Position numbers and translations under genes: made by a program. Shown in pieces: positions 22,669 to 29,594 of a DNA stretch of 29,594 bases (the first letter of the stretch is position 1; the number at the start of each line of letters is the position of its first letter). The stretch is from Porphyromonadaceae bacterium UBA3327. Its GTDB lineage: Bacteria > Bacteroidota > Bacteroidia > Bacteroidales > Muribaculaceae. The notes under the pieces are model-generated. The model saw only the letters and a list, made by a program, of their open reading frames with translations. It was not told the DNA's origin and searched no databases. The stretch is from NCBI GenBank assembly GCA_002361155.1, contig DERZ01000039.1, positions 1-29,594 of the forward strand. Reading direction: 5' to 3'.

Positions 22669-24732
22669 TTATTGATTGTTGTCTTTTTTACATCCGGCTT
22701 TCCGGCAGATAGGTTCGGGTTTCTCCATTCGGAGCACCTGCGCGGACCGTGCCGGCATGTACATCTTGAGCCAGCCTTTGCCGGCGGGCGAGTAGAGAGG
22801 GTCGGGCATGGTGAAATGCGGTACGGAATCATCGGCAAGGCCAAGACCTCCGAATGCCGGATCGTCCGTGTTGAGCACCACTTCATATTTCCCGGCGGGA
22901 GCGAGGATGCCATAGTCTGCAAACGAATTGACGGGACTCCAGTTGAACAGGAATATCAGGTCGCCGCGGCGGAAGGCGAGCACCTGATCGTCATCCTTGT
23001 CCCACAGCTTCTCTATCGGCAGACTCTGGAAATCATATTCTTTCGAGACAAGCTCGATCATGGCGTTGTCAAAAGCGTTGAGAAATTTGTATTTCAGATC
23101 CTCGCGGTCGACGAGGTCCCACTGACGGCGGGCGTATTTGTGGCTCCAGCCGTTTCCTTCGCGGGGGAAATCAATCCACTCGGGATGTCCGAATTCGTTG
23201 CCCATGAAGTTGAGATATCCTCCGTTGATGAGTGCGAGGGTCACGAGTCGGATCATCTTGTGGAGTGCCATGCCTCGTGCCACGGTGCCGTTGTTGTCGC
23301 CGACCATCATGTGCCAGTACATCTCTTTGTCGATCAGACGGAAGATGATGGTCTTGTCGCCCACGAGCGCCTGGTCGTGGCTTTCGCAGTAGCTTACTGT
23401 CTTTTCGTCGTAGCGCCGGTTGGTGAGTTCCCGGTAGATGGATGTGGGATGCCAGTCCTCGTCACGTTTTTCCTTTATTATCCTGATCCAGTAGTCTGGG
23501 ATTCCCATGGCCAGACGGTAGTCGAATCCCATTCCCCCGTCTTCGAAGCTGGAGGCGAGGCCGGGCATTCCGCTCATTTCCTCGGCGATGGTGATGGCGT
23601 GACGTTTGACTTCGTGGATAAGGAGGTTGGCCAGAGAGAGGTACACTATGGCGTTGGTGTCCTCGTTGCCGTCGTAGTAGTCGGAGTAACTGCCGAAAGC
23701 CTGGCCGAGTCCGTGGTTATGGTAGAGCATGGAGGTGACGCCGTCGAAGCGGAAACCGTCGAAATTGTATTCCTCAAGCCAGAACTTGCAGTTGGAGAGC
23801 AGGAAATGGAGCACGGAGTTCTTGCCATAATCGAAGCATAGTGAATCCCATGCCGGATGTTCGCGCCGCGAGTCGCCGTAGAAGTAGAGGTCATGGCTGC
23901 CGTCAAGCCGGCCGAGGCCTTCGAGTTCGTTCTTGACCGCATGGCTGTGGACTATGTCCATGATCACAGCTATGCCCATGCCGTGGGCTTCGTCAATGAG
24001 CCGCTTCAGGTCGTCGGGTGTGCCGAAGCGCGATGACGCCGCGTAGAAGTTGCTGACGTGGTAGCCGAACGACCCGTAATAGGGATGTTCCTGGACTGCC
24101 ATGAGCTGGATTGTGTTGTAGCCGTCTTTGGCTATCCGGGGAAGGACATTGGTGCGGAATTCCTCGTAGGTGCCTACGCTTTCCTTGTTTTCGGCCATGC
24201 CTATGTGGGCCTCATAGATGAGCAGAGGCCTGGTGTCGGGGATGAATTTCTTGACTCTGAACTGATAGGTCTTTTCCGGAGCGTAGACTTCGGCGGAGAA
24301 AATCTTGGTGTCGGGGTCCTGTACCACGCGGCGGGCGTAGGCGGGTATCCTTTCCCCTTCGCCGCCGTTCCAGAATACGCGCATCTTGTAGAGGTCGCCG
24401 TTATGGATGGCTTCGGCGGGAAACAATCCCTCCCAGGTGCCGTCTTCAAGGCGGTTGAGGTTGTAGCGGGAATCATCCTTCCATCCGGTGAATGTGCCGG
24501 TTAGGAGTATCTTGGTGGCGTTCGGAGCGTATTCGCGGAAAATCCAGTTGCCGTTCCTGTCGCGGTGCAGACCGAAATAATTATAGGCGTTGGCGAAACT
24601 TGCCAGCGATCCGTCGGTGGCGCCGGTGAGTTCCTCAAGCTTATTCAGGACATCCTGATGCCGCCCCTCTATGGCCGGTGCGTAGGGTTCGAGCCAGGGA
24701 TCGTCGCGCAGGATTGCAAGCTGTTTTTTCAT
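22669..24732 (-). CDS. glgB: 1,4-alpha-glucan branching enzyme
   Basis: This enzyme makes alpha-1,6 branches in glycogen. The 687 residues comprise an N-terminal helical part, a CBM48 domain (about 60-160) and a GH13 barrel, with an all-beta C-terminal domain. Barrel motifs include MDIVHSHA, the nucleophile D330 in FDGFRFDGVTSMLY, the acid/base E384 in TIAEEMSGMPG and the stabilising ESHDQALVGDKT. The pattern and length fit the eukaryote-like GH13_8 group found in Bacteroidetes. The C-terminus ends in a short Lys/Cys-rich tail. It lies 10 bases after the ATPase-DUF4435 gene and 9 bases before cmk, inside one operon. No glycogen synthase or phosphorylase gene is in the window. Confidence 0.94.
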   Translation of the reverse strand: MKKQLAILRDDPWLEPYAPAIEGRHQDVLNKLEELTGATDGSLASFANAYNYFGLHRDRNGNWIFREYAPNATKILLTGTFTGWKDDSRYNLNRLEDGTWEGLFPAEAIHNGDLYKMRVFWNGGEGERIPAYARRVVQDPDTKIFSAEVYAPEKTYQFRVKKFIPDTRPLLIYEAHIGMAENKESVGTYEEFRTNVLPRIAKDGYNTIQLMAVQEHPYYGSFGYHVSNFYAASSRFGTPDDLKRLIDEAHGMGIAVIMDIVHSHAVKNELEGLGRLDGSHDLYFYGDSRREHPAWDSLCFDYGKNSVLHFLLSNCKFWLEEYNFDGFRFDGVTSMLYHNHGLGQAFGSYSDYYDGNEDTNAIVYLSLANLLIHEVKRHAITIAEEMSGMPGLASSFEDGGMGFDYRLAMGIPDYWIRIIKEKRDEDWHPTSIYRELTNRRYDEKTVSYCESHDQALVGDKTIIFRLIDKEMYWHMMVGDNNGTVARGMALHKMIRLVTLALINGGYLNFMGNEFGHPEWIDFPREGNGWSHKYARRQWDLVDREDLKYKFLNAFDNAMIELVSKEYDFQSLPIEKLWDKDDDQVLAFRRGDLIFLFNWSPVNSFADYGILAPAGKYEVVLNTDDPAFGGLGLADDSVPHFTMPDPLYSPAGKGWLKMYMPARSAQVLRMEKPEPICRKAGCKKDNNQ

Positions 24733-24742
24733 TTCTGTAGGG

Positions 24743-26413
24743 TTATATGTTATTATTTTTTTCCTTTCGCATGCGGGACTGTGTTTCCTGTCTGCGGATG
24801 GGTGTCCACTGTGTCGCGGGAGTGTCGCTCCGGTCGGCTGTTCCGTTCTCGTCGGCGTGCAGACAGTGCTTTATGGATGTCCGCAGATGTTCGGCATCCT
24901 TGCCGTGCCCTTTCAGTGCGTTGATGACACCGTCGACATAGTCTTCTTTTGTCCTGTAGCCGAGAAGCAGATGTACGCCGGAGTCGGGAAGCATGGGCTT
25001 GTGGTTGAAAACCTTCAGTATGCCGAGATAGTCGTTGTCGCGTATCATTGCGGCGAATTGCTCGCGAAGCAGGTTGTAATGGCGGCGAGGCTGCAGCTTG
25101 TGCTCGAGCTGGCGCAGATGCAGCTCGAGGGCGGTGATGCAGCTGAACCGGGCATCTATTTTGCACTCCACATCACGCTTCACTTTGTGTCTCACGTGCT
25201 GGAGGGCCTGCTCCTCGGCATGGCGGCGGAACATCCGCACCACGTCCCGTTCGAGACGTCGCATGATTTTACCGTAATCGCGTCCGCGCCGTTCCGCCAT
25301 CACCTTCACAACGTCGGGGAGAAGGAAGATGTTTTCAACTTCTGCCACATCCGGCACCATTATGCTTTTGTTTCTCAGGTAACCGACTTCCTTGTCACTG
25401 CGGCGGTCGCGGTCCACTATCCCTTGACTCTGCAGATGGTGGAGTCCCGGCTGGTCATTGAAACTCCGCGTGGTCTCGATTACCTTGTTGCAGGAACCGA
25501 GCGGCTTTACTGTGAAGTCCGGAAAGACAAGCGAGTAGAGTCTGGCGTCGATGGACCGGCGCGCCTCACCCTCTATGAAAAGTATCGGACGCCGGCTTCC
25601 GGCAAGTTGCATTATTATCTCGTTGCGGAGTCCGGACGTGTCGAGTACTTCATAGTCCCATGCCTTGTGTTCCGAATTGTAGTTCTTCACCCAGATGCAG
25701 AGCGATTGACTGCGCGAGTTCACGAATTCGGCATCGACCGAATTGTACACGAACGTGCAGTCGGGGCGCATTTCTTCTACGGCGTTCCAAAGGTTCGGAA
25801 GTATCGAGGGATGGACGAATATGGAGGGTGTGTCGATGAAAACCACAGCGTCATGAGGTGCGTACGAAGCGGCGCCTAGGTAATAGAACGCCGCCTTCTC
25901 ACCCTGGCTCAATCGCTGGACCGGTATAAGGTCTCCGCCGGCCATGGTGGCGAACATCAGATGTCCTTTCTGGCGGCATATCCTGTTGCCGGGGAAGATT
26001 TTCTCCCATACGCGTTTGATTGTATCGAGCCTTGTGGGTTTCAGGGTGACTTTGCGGTTCGCTCCGCAGGACTCCTCTTTCATGTCCAGCAGGCTCTCCA
26101 GTTCATCGGCGAAAATCATGTATACGAGTTTGTCAAGCTCGCTCACTGCGTCGGTCCGCATGTATGGCTGCTGGCGTACCGACTCCCGGTAGAGCGCATC
26201 GATCGAACCGGGACGCATGGACTCCTCCCTCTCTGGATAAAATGCCTTTAGAGCGTCAAGGATGTATGTGCGGTCGCCGCAGCATACTGTCATCTCATCC
26301 ATGAAGCGCGATTTTCCGGCTCCATTGGCTCCGATTATGGTGATCGGCCTCGTGCCGTCGACTGCGGACGCCGCTTTGGGATTGAGCGACGGCGGGAGAG
26401 ATATTGATTTCAT
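24743..26413 (-). CDS. AAA ATPase fused to DUF4435 (TOPRIM-like) domain
   Basis: The 556 residues join an ABC/AAA15-type ATPase to a DUF4435 domain. The ATPase part shows Walker A GANGAGKS (28-35), signature LSQGE (168-172) and Walker B VFID (191-194). The residue after D194, normally Glu, is T195 (IDTPSIFVHP). The usual switch His seems replaced in VYNSVDAEF. DUF4435 begins near 275 with FIEGE (E281) and has VDRDRR (D334, D336) and AEVEN, the acidic set of TOPRIM-like nucleases. The same domain pair forms PARIS anti-phage defence (AriA and AriB, sometimes fused), so a related role is possible. The operon partners are housekeeping. MKSISLPPSL at 26413 is chosen over an open but unlikely 80-codon extension. 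The C-terminal third (about 375-556) is helical, basic and unassigned. Confidence 0.82.
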   Translation of the reverse strand: MKSISLPPSLNPKAASAVDGTRPITIIGANGAGKSRFMDEMTVCCGDRTYILDALKAFYPEREESMRPGSIDALYRESVRQQPYMRTDAVSELDKLVYMIFADELESLLDMKEESCGANRKVTLKPTRLDTIKRVWEKIFPGNRICRQKGHLMFATMAGGDLIPVQRLSQGEKAAFYYLGAASYAPHDAVVFIDTPSIFVHPSILPNLWNAVEEMRPDCTFVYNSVDAEFVNSRSQSLCIWVKNYNSEHKAWDYEVLDTSGLRNEIIMQLAGSRRPILFIEGEARRSIDARLYSLVFPDFTVKPLGSCNKVIETTRSFNDQPGLHHLQSQGIVDRDRRSDKEVGYLRNKSIMVPDVAEVENIFLLPDVVKVMAERRGRDYGKIMRRLERDVVRMFRRHAEEQALQHVRHKVKRDVECKIDARFSCITALELHLRQLEHKLQPRRHYNLLREQFAAMIRDNDYLGILKVFNHKPMLPDSGVHLLLGYRTKEDYVDGVINALKGHGKDAEHLRTSIKHCLHADENGTADRSDTPATQWTPIRRQETQSRMRKEKNNNI

Positions 26414-26514
26414 CGTATTCCGTTTAACTGTAATTACTCCGACCGGCGTTTCAGGCGAATCCCTGAATGTACTCCATACCGGCGTCGGGATTTTTTGTTG
26501 GATGGGTATATGAT

Positions 26515-26547
26515 TTTGTAAATTTAGCAAAAAAATTGCTAACTTTG
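26515..26547 (+). promoter_or_regulatory. Promoter for ribE
   Basis: TTTG (26515-26518) and taactttg (26540-26547) match both consensus boxes with a 21-base spacer. The ribE ATG follows 27 bases later. Confidence 0.8.
26524..26542. promoter_or_regulatory. Inverted repeat overlapping the ribE -7 box, candidate operator
   Basis: ttagcaa and ttgctaa are perfect 7-base inverted arms separated by five A. The right arm covers the start of the -7 box, a position where a bound repressor would block transcription. No regulator is identified. Confidence 0.45.
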
Positions 26548-26573
26548 TTCCAAATTTTTCAAATTTCGTAAAA

Positions 26574-27209
26574 ATGTTTTCAGGAATAGTTGAGGAGGCC
26601 GCCGAAGTGGTGTCGCTCCGCAAGGATGAGGATAATCTGCATCTCACCCTCAAGTCTTCTTTTGCCGGGGAGTTGTGTATCGATCAGAGTGTGGCCCATA
26701 ACGGGGTATGCCTGACCGTGGTGGAGTTGCCTGGTGACGGCACTTATACAGTCACCGCGATTCGGGAGACTCTCGAGCGTTCCAACCTCGGGATGCTTCA
26801 GCCTGGCGCGCTTGTGAATCTTGAGAGAAGCATGCGCGTCGACGGCAGGCTTGATGGTCATATCGTCCAGGGGCATGTGGATCAGACCGCCGTATGCACC
26901 GGTCTCAGCGAGGCCGACGGAAGCTGGTATTATACGTTCGAGTACCGCGTTTCGCGTGCTATGGCACGGCGTGGTTATATCACCGTCGACAAAGGCTCTG
27001 TCACTGTCAACGGTGTCAGCCTCACTGTCTGCGAACCGCAGGAGACCCCTGATCCGTCGGATCCCGGCTCGCTGATATGCCGTTTTAAGGTGGCTATAAT
27101 ACCCTATACCCGTAATAATACGAATTTCTCCGAAATCGCTCCCTGTACAGTGGTAAATCTCGAGTTCGATATTCTTGGGAAATATCTCTCCCGGATCGCA
27201 TCTTTGTAA
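26574..27209 (+). CDS. ribE: Riboflavin synthase alpha subunit
   Basis: The enzyme dismutates two 6,7-dimethyl-8-ribityllumazines into riboflavin. The 211 residues contain two tandem lumazine-binding barrels. The first has MFSGIVEE, NGVCLTVV and the NLERSMRVDGRLDGHIVQGH stretch. The second has VNGVSLTV, IPYTRNNTNF and FDILGKY. The length is usual. No FMN riboswitch is visible in the short leader. It stands alone, divergent from the ATPase-DUF4435 gene, with its own promoter and an overlapping inverted repeat. Other rib genes are not in the window. Confidence 0.96.
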   Translation: MFSGIVEEAAEVVSLRKDEDNLHLTLKSSFAGELCIDQSVAHNGVCLTVVELPGDGTYTVTAIRETLERSNLGMLQPGALVNLERSMRVDGRLDGHIVQGHVDQTAVCTGLSEADGSWYYTFEYRVSRAMARRGYITVDKGSVTVNGVSLTVCEPQETPDPSDPGSLICRFKVAIIPYTRNNTNFSEIAPCTVVNLEFDILGKYLSRIASL

Positions 27210-27243
27210 ATAAGCGTTTACTGGTTACTTTTATAGGATTTGC

Positions 27244-27280
27244 TCTGAGAGGTCTGTGTTATTTACCCAGACCTCTCAGA
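27244..27280. terminator. Hairpin between convergent ribE and DUF4923 gene
   Basis: A perfect 13-bp stem (27244-27256 with 27268-27280) includes the last codons of the minus-strand gene. There is no T run on either side, so termination is likely but not certain. Confidence 0.55.
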
Positions 27281-28008
27281 AATTCCAGCCCTTCTTCAAT
27301 CATTCCGGATGAATTTCCGGTATTATTGCTGCTCTTGTTGGTGCTGGTGCTCTTGTTGGTGCCGCTTTTTATGTTGCCATTTTTCTGTCGCTCAAGTTTG
27401 AAGCCTACGCACATTCCGTCGTAGCTGTCAAGCAGGGAGCCCATGGTTTTTGCCATTGTGCTTCCGCTGAATTTAGCTATCGCCGACACAAGAGCCTTGA
27501 GCTTGGTTGCGTCGAACATCATATCCATAGTGCTCGATGATTTCTGGATATATGTTTTGAATGTGCCTATTTTCGCTCCCATAGCTGTGAAGCTGTAGTC
27601 GAACACTCCCTGCTCGCAGGTATCGCTGATGGTGCCGCGGAGAGTGACGCCCTTTACTGTCAATGTCACGTTTCCTTTCTTGTCGATGGTGACGGTGGCG
27701 CCGTTCAGGCCGTATTGCTTATAATAAGGAGCAAGCTTGCTCTCGATTGTCGCGGCTGCTGCAAGTCCTCCCGCCTCCTTCAGAAAGCCTTCTCCCTTGA
27801 AACTGATTGCCGGACCGGTCGATATCCATGTCCCCTCCATGTCCGCCACTGTGATCTTGCTGCTTGTGAACACCCCTTCTATCAGGTTGCCGAGTATATT
27901 GCTGCCTCCCCCTCCTCCGAACAGGTCGGATAGTCCCTGGGCATTACCTTGTGCCGCTCCTGCAAAGCCGATGGCAAGGGCAATAAGCGTTAATTTGATT
28001 TTCTTCAT
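27259..28008 (-). CDS. DUF4923 family secreted protein
   Basis: The 249 residues start with a signal peptide (about 1-24, ending GNAQG). A glycine-rich stretch (LFGGGGGSNILGNLIEGVF) and a lipocalin-like beta domain follow, with ITVADMEGTWISTGPAISF, YGLNGATVTIDKKGNVTLTV and QKSSSTMDMMFDATKLKAL. These match my memory of DUF4923 (PF16270), a Bacteroidetes family without known function. The tail (about 216-237) is a low-complexity run of Ser, Thr, Asn and Lys, then a short helix. It is likely periplasmic or surface-exposed. It stands alone, converging on ribE. Confidence 0.85.
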   Translation of the reverse strand: MKKIKLTLIALAIGFAGAAQGNAQGLSDLFGGGGGSNILGNLIEGVFTSSKITVADMEGTWISTGPAISFKGEGFLKEAGGLAAAATIESKLAPYYKQYGLNGATVTIDKKGNVTLTVKGVTLRGTISDTCEQGVFDYSFTAMGAKIGTFKTYIQKSSSTMDMMFDATKLKALVSAIAKFSGSTMAKTMGSLLDSYDGMCVGFKLERQKNGNIKSGTNKSTSTNKSSNNTGNSSGMIEEGLEFLRGLGK

Positions 28009-28265
28009 TTGGTCTGTTTAAAATAATGATTTATTTTTGTGCTGTGAATAAATTAACAGGTAGTTCCTTAAGTGGCTGAAAAAATAGAGAACTGATAAAA
28101 CATGGTTGTTTTTGCCGACTTGGCGGTGAAATGAAGGTGAATATATGCATATTCGACTGAATGACAAAGCTAAAGCTGTCAAAACTACAGGTTTTACCGT
28201 TCAAAATTTAAATTACACATAAATAGTTTAAACTTTCTCAACTACTTGACAATATATTAGACAAC
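28009..28265. other. AT-rich divergent spacer
   Basis: The spacer separates the DUF4923 gene (-) from the PAP2 gene (+). On the minus strand there are two full -7 matches, TAGCTTTG (28172-28165) and TAGTTTTG (28187-28180), but no -33 box at the right distance. No small gene is seen. Confidence 0.4.
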
Positions 28266-28847
28266 ATGAAAATTGAAAAGATTATTGTGGTCATCTTCGC
28301 GATTATCTCCGCGTTTCCACATCATGCCGGAGCTCAGACTGCCCCTGCGGTTGTTCCCCGTACAGGGATGCAGAAAGGAGTGGATCTGTCCACGGATGTC
28401 GTCGCTGTCGCGTTGCCTGCTGCCGCTCTTGTCGGCACTCTGTGCGCCCAAGACTGGAAAGGACTTATTCAGGGCGTGGAGACTGCCGCTGTAACTGCCG
28501 CCGCAACTCTTATCCTCAAATACAGTATAGATGAGTGGCGTCCGGACATGAGCAATTGCCATTCATTCCCCTCAGGTCATACGGCGGTGAGTTTTGCGTC
28601 TGCGGCGTATCTTCAGCGAAGATACGGATGGGCATACGGAGCTCCGGCTTACGCGCTCTCTTGTTATGTGGCCTGGGGGCGTGTGTTTGCTAAGAAACAT
28701 CACTTCTGGGATGTTATCGGCGGAGCTGTAATCGGAGCCGCGAGTGCCTGCATATTCACCACACCGTTTGCGCGTAGACATAATCTGCAGGTTTCTCCTG
28801 TAAGCCATGGTAATGATATCGGTGTGTATGCCTCTTTCGAGTTCTGA
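28266..28847 (+). CDS. PAP2 family membrane phosphatase
   Basis: The 193 residues start with a signal-like segment (about 1-23) and have three or four further hydrophobic stretches. All three PAP2 motifs are present: KYSIDEWRP (K85, R92, P93), PSGH (102-105) and GRVFAKKHHFWD with R139, H145 and D149. The family removes phosphate from membrane lipids such as undecaprenyl diphosphate, phosphatidic acid or lipid A. The protein is short and its substrate cannot be told from sequence. The neighbouring gene 89 bases downstream is a DgkA-type lipid kinase, so the pair may act on the same lipid pool. Confidence 0.88.
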   Translation: MKIEKIIVVIFAIISAFPHHAGAQTAPAVVPRTGMQKGVDLSTDVVAVALPAAALVGTLCAQDWKGLIQGVETAAVTAAATLILKYSIDEWRPDMSNCHSFPSGHTAVSFASAAYLQRRYGWAYGAPAYALSCYVAWGRVFAKKHHFWDVIGGAVIGAASACIFTTPFARRHNLQVSPVSHGNDIGVYASFEF

Positions 28848-28889
28848 GCGAAAGTGGAGTCGGCCGGTTATGTAATTGCCATTCTCTAT

Positions 28890-28921
28890 ATAATTAATGA
28901 GCATAATAATTAATGAGCATA
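28890..28921. repeat. Perfect 16-base tandem duplication before dgkA
   Basis: ataattaatgagcata occurs at 28890-28905 and again at 28906-28921 with no gap or mismatch, ending 15 bases before the dgkA start. It lies in the expected promoter or leader region. Confidence 0.85.
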
Positions 28922-28936
28922 TAAAAACAAGCTGTT

Positions 28937-29326
28937 ATGAGACATCATCATATATATATAAATTATTTTCTAAAGCGTGGGCGTTCGTTCGTATATGCCT
29001 GGCAGGGTATCGTCTCTCTCTTCGGGAATGAGCCGAATGCCCGGATTCATCTTTGCGTGGCACTGCTGGTGGTGGCCGCCGGCTTTTTTTTCAATATCAG
29101 TGCGTCGGAGTGGTGTCTTGTGACATTATGCATAGGTGGAGTTTTTATGGCGGAGGCTTTCAATACTGCGATCGAAAAACTCTGCGACAAGGTGTCTCCT
29201 CAAACAGATTCCTTGATAAAAATCGCCAAGGATGTGGCTGCAGGGGCGGTGTTGCTGTTCGTTTTCGCTGCCGTTACGGTCGGATTAATCGTTTTTTTGC
29301 CAAAAATCATCGTTTTTTTCAGTTGA
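28937..29326 (+). CDS. dgkA: DgkA-type diacylglycerol/undecaprenol kinase
   Basis: This small integral membrane kinase phosphorylates diacylglycerol or undecaprenol. The 129 residues have a basic N-terminal amphipathic part, three membrane helices (about 37-52, 58-75 and 103-122) and the family signature EAFNTAIEKLCDKVSP, followed by IKIAKDVAAGAVLL. E73, N76 and E80 are the conserved catalytic or metal residues. Most such proteins outside Proteobacteria prefer undecaprenol, which would fit a partnership with the PAP2 phosphatase, but this is inference. The leader carries a 16-base tandem duplication. Confidence 0.92.
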   Translation: MRHHHIYINYFLKRGRSFVYAWQGIVSLFGNEPNARIHLCVALLVVAAGFFFNISASEWCLVTLCIGGVFMAEAFNTAIEKLCDKVSPQTDSLIKIAKDVAAGAVLLFVFAAVTVGLIVFLPKIIVFFS

Positions 29327-29481
29327 GAACCTTGAAAAATTGTTGGAGCAAGCTCCGATATCGCTTAAATTTGGAGCCTTGTTTAACATTTAATTACACA
29401 TTTTAACATATTTTTAAAATAAAGATTATCAAATAGATATAACTGTGTGAACAATTATTTTGCGAATTTGTTGCAGAAAAA
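29327..29481. other. AT-rich spacer after dgkA
   Basis: A short ggagc/gctcc hairpin near 29344-29355 is the only structure seen. No gene or convincing terminator is visible. Confidence 0.4.
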
Positions 29482-29513
29482 TTTGCACAGCGCGGATTTT
29501 TGCTATAACTTTG
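29482..29513 (+). promoter_or_regulatory. Promoter for a transcript leaving the window
   Basis: TTTG (29482-29485) and taactttg (29506-29513) match both boxes perfectly with a 20-base spacer. Transcription should start near 29518. Confidence 0.85.
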
Positions 29514-29517
29514 CAAT

Positions 29518-29594
29518 CGCAATCCGGGAACGACACCGCCGGACAAGAGGTTTGGGAAGATGTCGGGATTGCGACGAGAACTTTGAAATTTTGC
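29518..29594 (+). ncRNA. Structured leader or small RNA, partial at window end
   Basis: Starting at the predicted transcript start, cgcaatcc (29518-29525) pairs with ggattgcg (29566-29573). Inside, cgaca (29531-29535) pairs with tgtcg (29561-29565), separated by a gggaa bulge. No start codon with a ribosome site is seen before the window ends. It may be a long 5' leader or a separate RNA. Confidence 0.4.

Noticed and set aside
22312..23841. Open frame of 509 codons on the plus strand opposite cmk and glgB
   Set aside because: It mirrors the codon structure of glgB and cmk on the other strand, lacks any recognisable domain, and both minus-strand genes have intact catalytic motifs.
26414..26653. 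80-codon N-terminal extension of the ATPase-DUF4435 protein
   Set aside because: It overlaps the ribE start and promoter on the other strand, and the ATPase domain begins naturally at MKSISLPPSL.
27290..27370. Repetitive ttgttggtgct-like sequence resembling a microsatellite
   Set aside because: It encodes the Ser/Thr/Asn/Lys-rich tail of the DUF4923 protein and is explained by low-complexity coding.
1..29594. CRISPR array, tRNA or rRNA genes, prophage genes
   Set aside because: No regularly spaced repeats, no cloverleaf-like sequences with conserved arms and no phage structural genes were seen by eye; a tRNA or CRISPR scan would settle this.

Overview
The window looks like a chromosomal segment of a gut-type Bacteroidales, most likely a Muribaculaceae (S24-7) relative. 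The evidence is several promoters of the Bacteroidetes pattern (TTTG, 19-21 bases, TAnnTTTG), the divergent rpmH/efp pair, a folP-cdaA operon, cmk overlapping ispH, a PorQ homologue, DUF4923 and a TonB-C-domain protein. Most of it is housekeeping DNA of fairly high GC. The family-level assignment is inference.

Layout. 1-2.4 kb: a small winged-helix protein (-), ribosome-assembly GTPase rsgA (+) and a periplasmic TonB-C protein (-). 2.4-5.2 kb: porQ (+) meets the folP-cdaA operon (-), with both stop codons inside one TTAA. 5.2-10.3 kb: rplS, then a co-directional run of gpmI, a secreted two-domain 5'-nucleotidase and a GH3 lipoprotein hexosaminidase. 10.4-13.3 kb: rpmH (-) diverges from efp, followed by a GT2 glycosyltransferase and radC.

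13.3-16.4 kb is the one accessory patch. A decayed IS66-family element (both terminal repeats recognisable, transposase core deleted) is followed by an AT-rich pair of translationally coupled lipoproteins. The first is a Spi-domain/C10 (streptopain-like) protease in which both catalytic residues appear to be lost.

16.4-20.4 kb (-): an operon of an ADP-ribosylglycohydrolase-family protein, menA, dnaB and a small membrane protein. 20.5-26.4 kb (-): an operon of a fused AAA ATPase-DUF4435 protein, glgB, cmk, ispH and tadA. The lead gene has the domain pair of the PARIS anti-phage system (AriA + AriB), but sits in a housekeeping operon and carries unusual ATPase motifs. 26.5-29.6 kb: ribE (+), a DUF4923 protein (-), a PAP2 phosphatase and a DgkA-type kinase (+), then a clean promoter with a structured leader that runs off the window.

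The strongest candidates for undescribed biology are the coupled pseudoprotease/lipoprotein pair and the ATPase-DUF4435 fusion. No tRNA, rRNA, CRISPR array or prophage was seen. All domain and motif calls are by eye.
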